Shown piece by piece: positions 53,824-61,489 of a stretch of DNA of 64,000 nt. The position numbers were made by a program, and so were the translations under genes. Below the pieces are notes generated by a model that was given only the letters and a program-made list of their open reading frames with translations, did no database searches and was not told where the DNA came from. The DNA lies in the NCBI RefSeq assembly GCF_001417735.1, contig NZ_BBUZ01000031.1, positions 62,001 to 126,000 on the forward strand, in the 5' to 3' direction. Source of the stretch: Streptomyces sp. NBRC 110028 (lineage in GTDB: Bacteria; Actinomycetota; Actinomycetes; Streptomycetales; Streptomycetaceae). Numbering within the stretch: the stretch's first letter is position 1; each line of letters opens with the position of its first letter.

Positions 53824-54990
53824 TCAGAAACACCCCAGCCGAGCCAGCGCCTTCCGCACCTCCCCCAAATCCCCGTCCGACGCCAACCCCGCGTGGTACA
53901 GCCGGATCTCATCCGCGCCCAACTCCACCGCATGCGCCGCGTCATCCACCAGCGCCGACGGCCGGCCCCCCATCCCCGCCACCACCGTGAAGTTCGCGGC
54001 GAGCACCGTCCCCTCCCGCCGGTGCGGAACAAACGGCGGGAGGACGGCCGTGCGCACCGCCCCGTCACCGGTGCACGGCAGCACCACCCCATCCGCGTGC
54101 GCCAGCACATCCGCCGGGTCGACACCCACGTTGGCCCCGACGCCCCGCCGGTTCGGCACCGCGTGCAGCAGCACCTGGAAGCCGGCCGGGGCCGCGGCCC
54201 GTACCGCGGCGACCGCGTCCCGCTGCAGCCCGCTCGCGACCCCGTCCCGCCACGCCGAGAAGACCCCGGCCACGTCCGCGTCCAGGGTCCCGGGAGCGGG
54301 CGCCCCGGCCCACACCGGGGCCAGCGCCCGCCGTACGGCCCCCCGCAGCTCCCCCGGGTCCGCGCCCAGCCCCTCGTAGCCCGCGCAGCAGCACTCGCAG
54401 AAGCACAGCGACATCAGGTACTGCGCCTCGTCCCCCAGCCCCACGCCCCCGATCTTGTCGTGGGCGTGGAGATGGGCGAGCCCGTACCACCCGCAGGACT
54501 CCAGCTCGACGCCCAGCGCCCCCGGCCGCGCCGAAGCCTCGGCCGCCAGGTCGACCAGGTACTCCCGCACCTCGGGCCGCCCGATGCACGGCGCCCACGG
54601 ATAACGGTCCCCGTACGCGTTCCGTACGGAGGTGCCCGGATGCTCGTCCCCCATCCGCGAGTTGTGGGCCAGCACGACCCACGCGTGCACCTCGAGACCG
54701 GCCCCGGCCAGGGCCTCCGCGGCCTCGCCGAAGGGGTCGGCCCCGGCCACCCACGCCTGCTCGTACGGCCGCAGCGCGCGCCCGGCCCACCGCTTGGCGT
54801 CCGGCGGGTACAGCACCGCCGCGTGCCGGGCGGTCACGATCCGGTGTTCGGGGTGCCGGGGGGTCAGGGCCCGCGTCGAGTGGTACGCGGACGCCAAGGT
54901 GACCTGCCGTACGCCCAGGTCGGCGATCCGCGCCGCCGCGTCCGGGTCCCCGACCACATCCCACGGATAGACAAAGGCCGAGGACTTCAT
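53824..54990 (-). CDS. uncharacterised, probably TIM-barrel protein coupled to kdgD
   Basis: A 388-aa protein that I cannot name. Alternating strands and helices with motifs such as YPWDVVGDPDAAARIADLG, GVELESCGWYG (about residues 150-160), a Cys-rich LCFCECCCAGYEG (about 178-190), and the late ADEIRLYHAGLAS resemble a glycosidase-like TIM barrel. There is no signal peptide. The ATG overlaps the kdgD stop, so it is made with a uronate-pathway enzyme and may act on a uronic acid or oligouronide. Confidence 0.7.
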   Translation of the reverse strand: MKSSAFVYPWDVVGDPDAAARIADLGVRQVTLASAYHSTRALTPRHPEHRIVTARHAAVLYPPDAKRWAGRALRPYEQAWVAGADPFGEAAEALAGAGLEVHAWVVLAHNSRMGDEHPGTSVRNAYGDRYPWAPCIGRPEVREYLVDLAAEASARPGALGVELESCGWYGLAHLHAHDKIGGVGLGDEAQYLMSLCFCECCCAGYEGLGADPGELRGAVRRALAPVWAGAPAPGTLDADVAGVFSAWRDGVASGLQRDAVAAVRAAAPAGFQVLLHAVPNRRGVGANVGVDPADVLAHADGVVLPCTGDGAVRTAVLPPFVPHRREGTVLAANFTVVAGMGGRPSALVDDAAHAVELGADEIRLYHAGLASDGDLGEVRKALARLGCF

Positions 54991-55964
54991 CGCGCCCCGC
55001 CCTCCCCCACCAGTTCCATGCCCCGCTCGATGAGCCCGGCCAGTTCCTTGACGTGCGCCGCGCTCGGCTCGCTCAGCGGCGGCCGCACCTCGCCCACGTC
55101 CAGCCCGCGCAGCCGCACGCCCGCCTTCACCAGCGATACGGCGTACCCCCGCCCCTGGTTCCGCAGTTCGACGAGCGGCCGGAAGAAGCCGTCCAGCAGC
55201 CGGTTGACGACATCGTCGTCCCCGGCCGTCAGGGCCCGGTGGAACGCCAGCGCGACCTCGGGCACGAAGCAGAAGACGGCGGACGAGTAGAGCGTCACCC
55301 CGATCGACCGGTACGCGAGCCCGGTCAGCTCGGCGGTCGGGAGGCCGTTGAAGTACCGGAATCCGTTGTCCGCTCCCGCCTCCCGCACCGCGCTCACGAT
55401 CCGCTGCATCAGGTCCAGGTCGCCGAGCCCGTCCTTCAGCCCGGTGATCCCCGGCACCCGCGCCAGCCGCACCACGGTCTCCGGCGTGAAGACGGCGTTG
55501 TCGCGCTGGTAGACCACGACGTCCAGCCCGGTCGAGCCCGCCAGCGCCGTGTAGTGCCGGACCAGCCCCTCCTGGTCCGCGACCACCAGGTACGGCGGCA
55601 TGGCGAGCAGCCCGTCGGCCCCGGCCCGCTCCGCGAGCTCGGCGTACTGGACGGCCAGCGCCGTCCCGTACCCGGCGCCCGCGACGACCGGCACCCGCAC
55701 CCCGCCGGCGGCCTCGACCGCCGCGGCCTCTTCCACGGCCACCGTGACGCAGTCGTGGAACTCCTCGGGGGTCAGCGCGTGGAATTCCCCCGTACCGCAG
55801 CACGCGAAAACGGCCCCCGCGCCCGCTTCGATGCCTCGGCGCACATGGGTGCGGTACACGTCGAGGTCGAGGGCGCCATCGGGCCCATAGGCGGTCACGG
55901 GGAAGAACAGCAGTCCGTCAAGGCGCTCGGCGAGCGATGCCGAGGCTGCGGGGGCTGTGGTCAC
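54987..55964 (-). CDS. kdgD: 5-dehydro-4-deoxyglucarate dehydratase, DHDPS family
   Basis: Decarboxylating dehydratase that converts 5-keto-4-deoxy-D-glucarate to alpha-ketoglutarate semialdehyde. The 325-aa protein matches the KdgD type: LLFFPVTAYGPDGALDLDVY near the N-terminus, CCGTGEFHALTPEEF (about residues 55-69), and the Schiff-base Lys in GITGLKDGLGDLDLM (about 195). GGGAG precedes the GTG start. It is divergent from uronate dehydrogenase, which supplies the same pathway; the intermediate aldarate dehydratase is not in the window. Confidence 0.87.
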   Translation of the reverse strand: MTTAPAASASLAERLDGLLFFPVTAYGPDGALDLDVYRTHVRRGIEAGAGAVFACCGTGEFHALTPEEFHDCVTVAVEEAAAVEAAGGVRVPVVAGAGYGTALAVQYAELAERAGADGLLAMPPYLVVADQEGLVRHYTALAGSTGLDVVVYQRDNAVFTPETVVRLARVPGITGLKDGLGDLDLMQRIVSAVREAGADNGFRYFNGLPTAELTGLAYRSIGVTLYSSAVFCFVPEVALAFHRALTAGDDDVVNRLLDGFFRPLVELRNQGRGYAVSLVKAGVRLRGLDVGEVRPPLSEPSAAHVKELAGLIERGMELVGEGGAR

Positions 55965-56110
55965 GGGCTCTCCCTGTCGCGTGCACGTTTCTGACCGACA
56001 TCTATATTCATGAACGCACACACCGTAAGGTAGCCGTCGCGTACGGGTCAAGAGTCGAGGCGTGCGTCGATCACCCTTGACGCCACCTCCCGTAATCCCT
56101 ACGTTGTCCA

Positions 56111-56129
56111 TGCATCTGAACAAGATGCA
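56111..56129. promoter_or_regulatory. dyad in the kdgD/udh divergent promoter
   Basis: TGCATCT-GAACA-AGATGCA is a perfect 7-bp inverted repeat 43 nt before the udh ATG. It probably binds a uronate-responsive regulator, but no regulator gene adjoins. Confidence 0.5.
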
Positions 56130-56171
56130 CATATACGTCCTACGTCGCGTCCGTACGGAGGAGATCCGCCC

Positions 56172-56990
56172 ATGTCCGCGCCCGCTCCCCGCACCATCCT
56201 CCTCACCGGCGCCGCCGGAGGCATGGGCACCCTGATGCGGGAGCTGCTGCCCCCGTACGGCTACGAGCTGCGCCTGCTGGACATGGCGCCCATCCCCGAC
56301 GCCCCCGACGCGATCGTCGCCGATCTCGCCGACAAGGACGCGCTGCGCCACGCGGTGGAGGGCGTCGACGCGATCATCCATCTGGCGGGCATCTCCCTGG
56401 AAGCCTCGTTCGAGAAGATCCTCAGCTCCAACATCCAGGGCACGTACAACCTGTACGAGGCGGCCCGCGAGGCGGGCGTCCGCCGGATCGTCTTCGCCTC
56501 CAGCAATCACGCGGTGGGTTTCACCCCCCGCCCGGCCGGCGACGACGCCCCGCTGATCCCGGTCGACACCCCGCGCCGCCCGGACACCTACTACGGCATC
56601 TCCAAGTCGTTCGGCGAGGACCTGGCCTCGTACTACTGGGACAAGCACGGTATCGAGTCCGTCGCCATCCGCATCGGCTCCTGCTTCCCCCAGCCGACGA
56701 GCGTCCGGATGCTGTCGATCTGGATGAGCCCGGCCGACGGCGCCCGCCTCCTGCACGCCGCCCTCACCGCGAAGGACGTCGGCTACACCGTCGTGTACGG
56801 CAGCTCGGCCAACACCCGCCTGTGGTGGGACCTGTCCTCCGCGCGGGCGCTGGGCTACGACCCGCAGGACGACTCGGAGCCGTACGCCGCGAAGCTCATC
56901 GCCGAGCAGGGCGAGCTGGACCCGGACAACCCCGAGCACGCCCACCTGGGCGGCGCGTTCTGCGTCAACCCGCCGATCTGGCCCCACTGA
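56172..56990 (+). CDS. udh: NAD-dependent uronate dehydrogenase
   Basis: Oxidises D-galacturonate or D-glucuronate to the aldaric acid lactone. The 272-aa extended-SDR-type protein has TGAAGGMGTLM (about residues 12-22), the HLAGIS block, FASSNHAVGF with catalytic Ser, and YxxxK in YYGISKSFGED (about 137-147), as in known bacterial Udh enzymes. AGGAGA precedes the ATG. With kdgD (divergent) and the semialdehyde dehydrogenase at 25-27 kb it forms an oxidative uronate route from pectin. Confidence 0.88.
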   Translation: MSAPAPRTILLTGAAGGMGTLMRELLPPYGYELRLLDMAPIPDAPDAIVADLADKDALRHAVEGVDAIIHLAGISLEASFEKILSSNIQGTYNLYEAAREAGVRRIVFASSNHAVGFTPRPAGDDAPLIPVDTPRRPDTYYGISKSFGEDLASYYWDKHGIESVAIRIGSCFPQPTSVRMLSIWMSPADGARLLHAALTAKDVGYTVVYGSSANTRLWWDLSSARALGYDPQDDSEPYAAKLIAEQGELDPDNPEHAHLGGAFCVNPPIWPH

Positions 56991-57089
56991 TCGCGTACAA
57001 CATCACGTACGCAGGTCATCACGTACCACTCCGGCCGACGCGATCGCGAGGGCCGGAATGCCGGGGCGGTGGCGGCGGTTGGGCTGATC

Positions 57090-57551
57090 ATGACGCAGAA
57101 TCCGGGACCCAGACCCCTCTCCGACGACGCCGCCTCCGCGCTGCTCGCCGCCCAGCAGTTCGGCACGCTCGCCACCGTCAAGCGCAGCGGCCACCCCCAC
57201 CTGACCACCATGGTCTACGGCTGGGACCCGGACGCCCGCATCGTGCGGTTCTCCACCACGGCGGACCGGGTCAAGGTCACGCATCTGCGGCGCGAGCCCC
57301 GGGCGGCGGTGCATGTGCAGGGTGGCGACCCGTGGTCGTTCGCCGTGGCGGAGGGGGAGGCCGAGGTCTCCGAGGTGACGACGGCTCCGGGGGACGCGGT
57401 GGGGCGGGAACTGCTGGGGATGCTGCCGGAGGCCGCGAAGCCGGAGGACGAGGACGCGTTCCTGGCGCAGTTGGTCGCCGAGCGCCGGGTGGTCATCCGG
57501 CTGAAGGTGGACCGGCTGTACGGGACGGCGCTGGACTTCGACACCCCCTAA
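57090..57551 (+). CDS. PPOX-class flavin/F420-dependent protein
   Basis: A 153-aa split-barrel protein of the pyridoxamine-oxidase-like, F420- or FMN-binding type: FGTLATVKRSGHPHLTTMVYGWD (split, about residues 24-46), RIVRFSTTADRVKVTHLRREPRAAV and GEAEVSEVTT. These are small cytosolic redox enzymes; the substrate is unknown. No clear ribosome site precedes the ATG. The stop codon overlaps that of the convergent P450 gene. Confidence 0.83.
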   Translation: MTQNPGPRPLSDDAASALLAAQQFGTLATVKRSGHPHLTTMVYGWDPDARIVRFSTTADRVKVTHLRREPRAAVHVQGGDPWSFAVAEGEAEVSEVTTAPGDAVGRELLGMLPEAAKPEDEDAFLAQLVAERRVVIRLKVDRLYGTALDFDTP

Positions 57552-58855
57552 GGGCCGTCGGGGGTGATCGTGGCGGGCATCGGGCCGTCCGGGCGGACCG
57601 TGAAGCCGAACACGGTCGCCGCCGGGGTGGCGTGGAACGCCGGGGTGAAGGCGGGCAGGAGGTGCCGCAGCAGCTCGGTCGTCTCGCGCATCGCGAACTG
57701 CGCGCCCAGGCAGGCCCGGGCGCCGAGGCCGAAGGGGTAGTACGCGCCCTGCCGGGAGGAGCGGTCCACCCCGGCGAACCGCGTCGGGTCGAACCGCTCC
57801 GGGTCCGGCCACAGGGCCGGGTCGCGGTGGGTGAGGTAGGGGCAGACGAAGATGTCGGTGCCCGCCTCGACGCGGTAGCCGGTGAGGGTGTCGTCCTCGG
57901 TGGCGTGCCGGGGGATCAGCCACGCCGACGGATAGAGCCGCATGGCCTCGGAGACGAGGGCGCGCAGGGCGCTCTCGCGCTCGGGCGAGCCCTCGTCTCC
58001 CGCGTCCAGGGCCCAGCGGCGGGCCTCGGGGTGGCGGTCGAGCAGCAGATACAGCCAGGACAGGGTGGTGGCGGTGGTCTCGTGCCCGGCGGCCATCAGC
58101 GTGACCAACTCGTCGCGGATGAGCTGGTCGGTGTATTCGGGGCGGGTCTCCCCGGCGTCCACCAGGACGCGCAGCACGCCGGGCCCGTCCGGGCCCGCCT
58201 CTCCCCGGCGGGCGGCCGCGATCGCGCGTGCGGCGACGGCGTCGATCCGCGCGAGGTCGGCGGCCACGGTGGCGCGCAGCGCCTCCGTGTCGGTGGAGGC
58301 GGAGGGGGTCGACGGGAGGGCGGCCCCCACGGCCTCGACGGCGGCCAGCTCGCGGTGGGTGGCCTCGTCGAGGGGGTGGCCGGTGAGGGAGCGCCAGATG
58401 GTGTCGAGGGCGAAGAAGCGCAGGTCCTCGGCGACATCGGTGGGGGCGCCGGTACGGGCGGCGGCCGCCCAGCGCTCGGCGGCCCGGCGCGCGGCGGCGG
58501 CGATGCGCTCCTCGTAGCGGCGGATGCCCGCCCCGGTGAACTGGGCCTGGAGCAGGCGGCGCTGCCGCTTCCACGCCTCCCCGGTGGCCGAGAGCACCCC
58601 GTCGCCGACGAGCACCCGCGCCCGGTGGGAGCGCTTGACGTAGCGGTCGGGGTGCAGGGCGAGGACGTGCCGCACCGCCTCCGGTTCGGTGACCAGCACG
58701 GTGGGGCGCGGCCCGAGCCGTACGCCGCTGACCCCGCCGAGTTCGCGCGCGAGGGCCAGCAGATCGACCACCGCCCCCGAGGTGGCGCGCCACCGCTCGA
58801 CGGCGGCCGGGTCGAGGAGCGGGACGGGGGCGCCGTGCGGGGCTGTGGTGGCCAA
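57548..58855 (-). CDS. cytochrome P450
   Basis: A 435-aa haem monooxygenase. The I-helix is LMAAGHETTATT (about residues 247-258), the ExxR is SEAMR (about 296-300), and the haem-Cys loop is YPFGLGARACLGAQFA (about 366-381). The sequence style (LALHPDRYVKRSHRARVLVGDG, ERFDPTRF) is nearer to CYP102/CYP3-like long-chain or terpene hydroxylases than to classic class I Streptomyces P450s. The start is TTG with GGAGA 7 nt upstream. No ferredoxin gene adjoins. Confidence 0.92.
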   Translation of the reverse strand: MATTAPHGAPVPLLDPAAVERWRATSGAVVDLLALARELGGVSGVRLGPRPTVLVTEPEAVRHVLALHPDRYVKRSHRARVLVGDGVLSATGEAWKRQRRLLQAQFTGAGIRRYEERIAAAARRAAERWAAAARTGAPTDVAEDLRFFALDTIWRSLTGHPLDEATHRELAAVEAVGAALPSTPSASTDTEALRATVAADLARIDAVAARAIAAARRGEAGPDGPGVLRVLVDAGETRPEYTDQLIRDELVTLMAAGHETTATTLSWLYLLLDRHPEARRWALDAGDEGSPERESALRALVSEAMRLYPSAWLIPRHATEDDTLTGYRVEAGTDIFVCPYLTHRDPALWPDPERFDPTRFAGVDRSSRQGAYYPFGLGARACLGAQFAMRETTELLRHLLPAFTPAFHATPAATVFGFTVRPDGPMPATITPDGP

Positions 58856-58965
58856 GGTGCTCTCCTGCTCGCTCGATGAACACTGGGTACGACGACGCTC
58901 GGTACAACGAGGGAGCGGGCTCCCGGGTCAGCGTACTGGCCCGGCAGCCTTGAGGACGTCACCCG

Positions 58966-59538
58966 TTACGGCTTGGGGCCCTGTGCGGCGACGGCCTCGA
59001 CCCACGCGTCCACGGTCGTCACGGTCGCCTGGCGCGGGAACACCTTCTCGGTGAGCACCCGGTGCACCTCCTCGTCGGTGTCGGCGCAGCCGTCGGCCAG
59101 CACGGTGAGCCGGTAGTCCAGGTCGGCGGCCTGCCGCAGCGTGGACAGCACGACACCGCTGGTCGCGACGCCGGTCAGGACGAGATCGGTGATGCCCTGG
59201 GACCGCAGGACCAGCTCCAGGTCGCTTCCGGCGAAGGCGCTGATCCGCTTCTTGGTGATCACCGGCTCATCGGGCCGGGGCGCGATGTCGGGGTGGATCG
59301 CGGCGCCCGGGTCCACGGGCGTGAACGCCTCGGACGCCCCCAGCGCGCTGAAGGACATGTTCCGTTCCGACACCTCCGGGTGCCCGGACCGGAAGCCGAC
59401 CACGACGTGCAGCACCGGAATCCCGGCGCTGCGGGCGGCGTCGACCGCGCGGGCCAGGCGCGGCAGGTAGTCGGGGTCGGCGACGCGGCCCACGATGCCG
59501 TTCTGGATGTCCATCGCGAGCAGTGCGGTGTGCGGCAT
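58966..59538 (-). CDS. isochorismatase/cysteine-hydrolase-fold protein lacking the Cys
   Basis: A 190-aa hydrolase of the isochorismatase-like fold. The Asp of ALLAMDIQNGI (about residue 10) and Lys in VITKKRISAFAGS (about 96) are present, but the nucleophile motif reads GVATSGVVLSTL, with Val where nicotinamidase-type enzymes have Cys. This is compatible with isochorismatase-like or non-thiol chemistry. It lies just downstream of the MFS gene on the same strand and is probably co-transcribed. Confidence 0.83.
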   Translation of the reverse strand: MPHTALLAMDIQNGIVGRVADPDYLPRLARAVDAARSAGIPVLHVVVGFRSGHPEVSERNMSFSALGASEAFTPVDPGAAIHPDIAPRPDEPVITKKRISAFAGSDLELVLRSQGITDLVLTGVATSGVVLSTLRQAADLDYRLTVLADGCADTDEEVHRVLTEKVFPRQATVTTVDAWVEAVAAQGPKP

Positions 59539-59549
59539 GGTTGAGCCTT

Positions 59550-60953
59550 TCAGCGCTGAGGGGAAGGGGCGGAGGCGATGCGGCCCAGCGAGCGGTCCGC
59601 GACCGTCATCGCCAGGAACAGTCCGGCGATGGCGAGCATGAGCCAGGCCAGGCCGTGCAGGCCGACGGTGTCGGCGTGGGGCCCGAAGAAGGCGCCGTTG
59701 GCGCCGGAGGCGACCATCGCGCCGATGTAGAGGAACGTGCGCAGCAGCCCCGCGGACGAGCCCATCCGCTCGGGGTCCGCCTGGTGGTACACCGCGTTCT
59801 GCAGGGCCAGGTTGTTCAGCCCCTGCGGTACGCCGCACACGAGCGCGACGGCGATCAGCAGCCACACCGGGCTGTGCGGCTGGAGCGTGAGCAGGATGAG
59901 GCATACGGCGATCTGCCCGACCGCGCCGACGATGAGTTTGCCGCGCACCTCGCTGCGGCGGCCGGTCGCCGTGGACACCGCGATCGCCGCCAGGAACAGC
60001 GGCAGTTGCGCGAGGCCCGCCTGCGACGCGGTCAGCCCCCGCCCCTCCTGGAGCCACTGGGTGTAGCCGTACAGCATGACGTACGACACGACAGCGACCA
60101 GGAACATGCGCGCGTACGTCAGCAGCAGCGGAACGTTGCCTCCGAGCACCCGCAGATCGATGAACGGCTCCGCCACCCGCAGCTCACGCACCGCGAACCC
60201 GGCCGCCGCCGCCACCATGAGCACCGGCAGGTACCAGCGGTCCGCGCCCGGCTCCATCAGGAACAGCAGCAGCGATACGAGCATCCCGGCGAACAGCGCC
60301 ATGCCGACGAGGTCCAGCCCGGCTCCCGCGCCTTCACGGCGTGGGTGGGCTTTCGGCAGCCGCCGGGCGCCGAGGATCAGCCCGGCCACGGCCAGCGGGA
60401 GGTTGACGGCGAACGTCGTACGCCAGCCACCGACCCCGATCAGCAACCCGCCCAGGGACGGGCCGATCACCGCGACGGTCTGGTTGGCCACCGCGAGCGC
60501 GGTCAGCACCCCGGCGGGGCTCTCCCGGCCCGTACGCCGGGCCTCGCTGCGGATGAGGTACATCGCGGCCGGATAGCCCGCGCACGTACCGAACCCCAGC
60601 ACCACCCGCGCCACGATCAGCGCACCCAGGTCCGGGGCCAGCACGCCGATGAGCCCCGACAGCCCCGTCAGCGCCGAACCGGCGAGGAACAGGCGGCGCG
60701 GCCCGTACAGATCGATCAGCCGCCCCACCACGGGCTGGCCTATCGCGGTCGCCAGATAGAGCGCCGAGACCAGCCAGGCCGTCTGCGCGGGCGGAGCGCC
60801 GAAGGCCGCGCCGATCGGCACCAACGACACCGAGACGATGGAGGAGTTGACCGGGTTGAGGATCGACCCCAGCATCATCGGCGCGAGCAGCCTGCGGTCG
60901 AATCCGCCGGGCGCCTGGGGCTTGCCGACGCGTCGCATGAGTCGCGTGATCAT
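59550..60953 (-). CDS. MFS transporter, probable drug/solute exporter
   Basis: A 467-aa membrane protein with about 14 helices (DHA2-like). The family features are NSSIVSVSLVPIG in helix 1, the RLIDLYGPRRLFLAG loop (motif A) and VLGFGTCAGYPAAMYL. The ATG overlaps the stop of the MarR gene, so the pair is coupled. The isochorismatase-like gene follows after 11 nt. This is the usual arrangement of an efflux pump with its own repressor. Confidence 0.9.
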   Translation of the reverse strand: MITRLMRRVGKPQAPGGFDRRLLAPMMLGSILNPVNSSIVSVSLVPIGAAFGAPPAQTAWLVSALYLATAIGQPVVGRLIDLYGPRRLFLAGSALTGLSGLIGVLAPDLGALIVARVVLGFGTCAGYPAAMYLIRSEARRTGRESPAGVLTALAVANQTVAVIGPSLGGLLIGVGGWRTTFAVNLPLAVAGLILGARRLPKAHPRREGAGAGLDLVGMALFAGMLVSLLLFLMEPGADRWYLPVLMVAAAAGFAVRELRVAEPFIDLRVLGGNVPLLLTYARMFLVAVVSYVMLYGYTQWLQEGRGLTASQAGLAQLPLFLAAIAVSTATGRRSEVRGKLIVGAVGQIAVCLILLTLQPHSPVWLLIAVALVCGVPQGLNNLALQNAVYHQADPERMGSSAGLLRTFLYIGAMVASGANGAFFGPHADTVGLHGLAWLMLAIAGLFLAMTVADRSLGRIASAPSPQR

Positions 60954-61399
60954 ATGGCGTTGAGCCGGTCGAGCAGGGCCAGCGCCTCGATGACGGTCTG
61001 CCGTTCGTCCTCGGTGAAGCCGGATTCGAGCGACCGGGCCAGCCACTCCTCGCCCGCCCGCCGCTTGTCCTCCAGGAACGCCTGCCCGGTCTCGCTCACC
61101 GAGATCAGCTGCCGCCGCCGGTCATCCGGATCGGGCCGCCGCTCGATCAGCCCCCGCTCATCGAGCGCGCCGAGCGTGAGCGCCATGGACTGCGGCCGCA
61201 CGCGCTCGGCGGCGGCGAGCCCACTGGCCGAGGACGGCCCGTCCTTGCTGAGCCTGCTGAGCACGGACGTCTGCGTGGGGGTGAGCCCTTCCACGTCGTA
61301 CGTCTCCCGCAGCCGCCGCCGCAGACGGCCGACGACGATACGGATCTCATGCGCGGCGCGCACGGACGACGCGGACATGCCGGGTGGGGTCTCTGCCAT
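60950..61399 (-). CDS. MarR-family repressor
   Basis: A 149-aa winged-helix regulator: TPTQTSVLSRLSKDGPSSASGLAAAERVRPQSMALTLGALDERGLIERRPDPDDRRRQLISVSE covers the core in several blocks (about residues 40-103), with the DRR wing. It is the first gene of a MarR-MFS-hydrolase operon and is preceded by a long dyad that it probably binds. Confidence 0.92.
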   Translation of the reverse strand: MAETPPGMSASSVRAAHEIRIVVGRLRRRLRETYDVEGLTPTQTSVLSRLSKDGPSSASGLAAAERVRPQSMALTLGALDERGLIERRPDPDDRRRQLISVSETGQAFLEDKRRAGEEWLARSLESGFTEDERQTVIEALALLDRLNAI

Positions 61400-61419
61400 G
61401 CCCCCACCATAAATTTCAT

Positions 61420-61459
61420 CAGGCCAGCCTGTCCAGTCTGCACTGAACAGGCTGGCCTG
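61420..61459. promoter_or_regulatory. MarR operator dyad
   Basis: The 13-bp arms CAGGCCAGCCTGT and ACAGGCTGGCCTG are exact inverted repeats with a 14-nt spacer, 21 nt upstream of the MarR start. They are placed for autoregulation and might also affect the end of the S33 peptidase transcript. Confidence 0.75.
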
Positions 61460-61489
61460 CCATTCAGCCGTCTCCGGCCGGTCAGGGGA

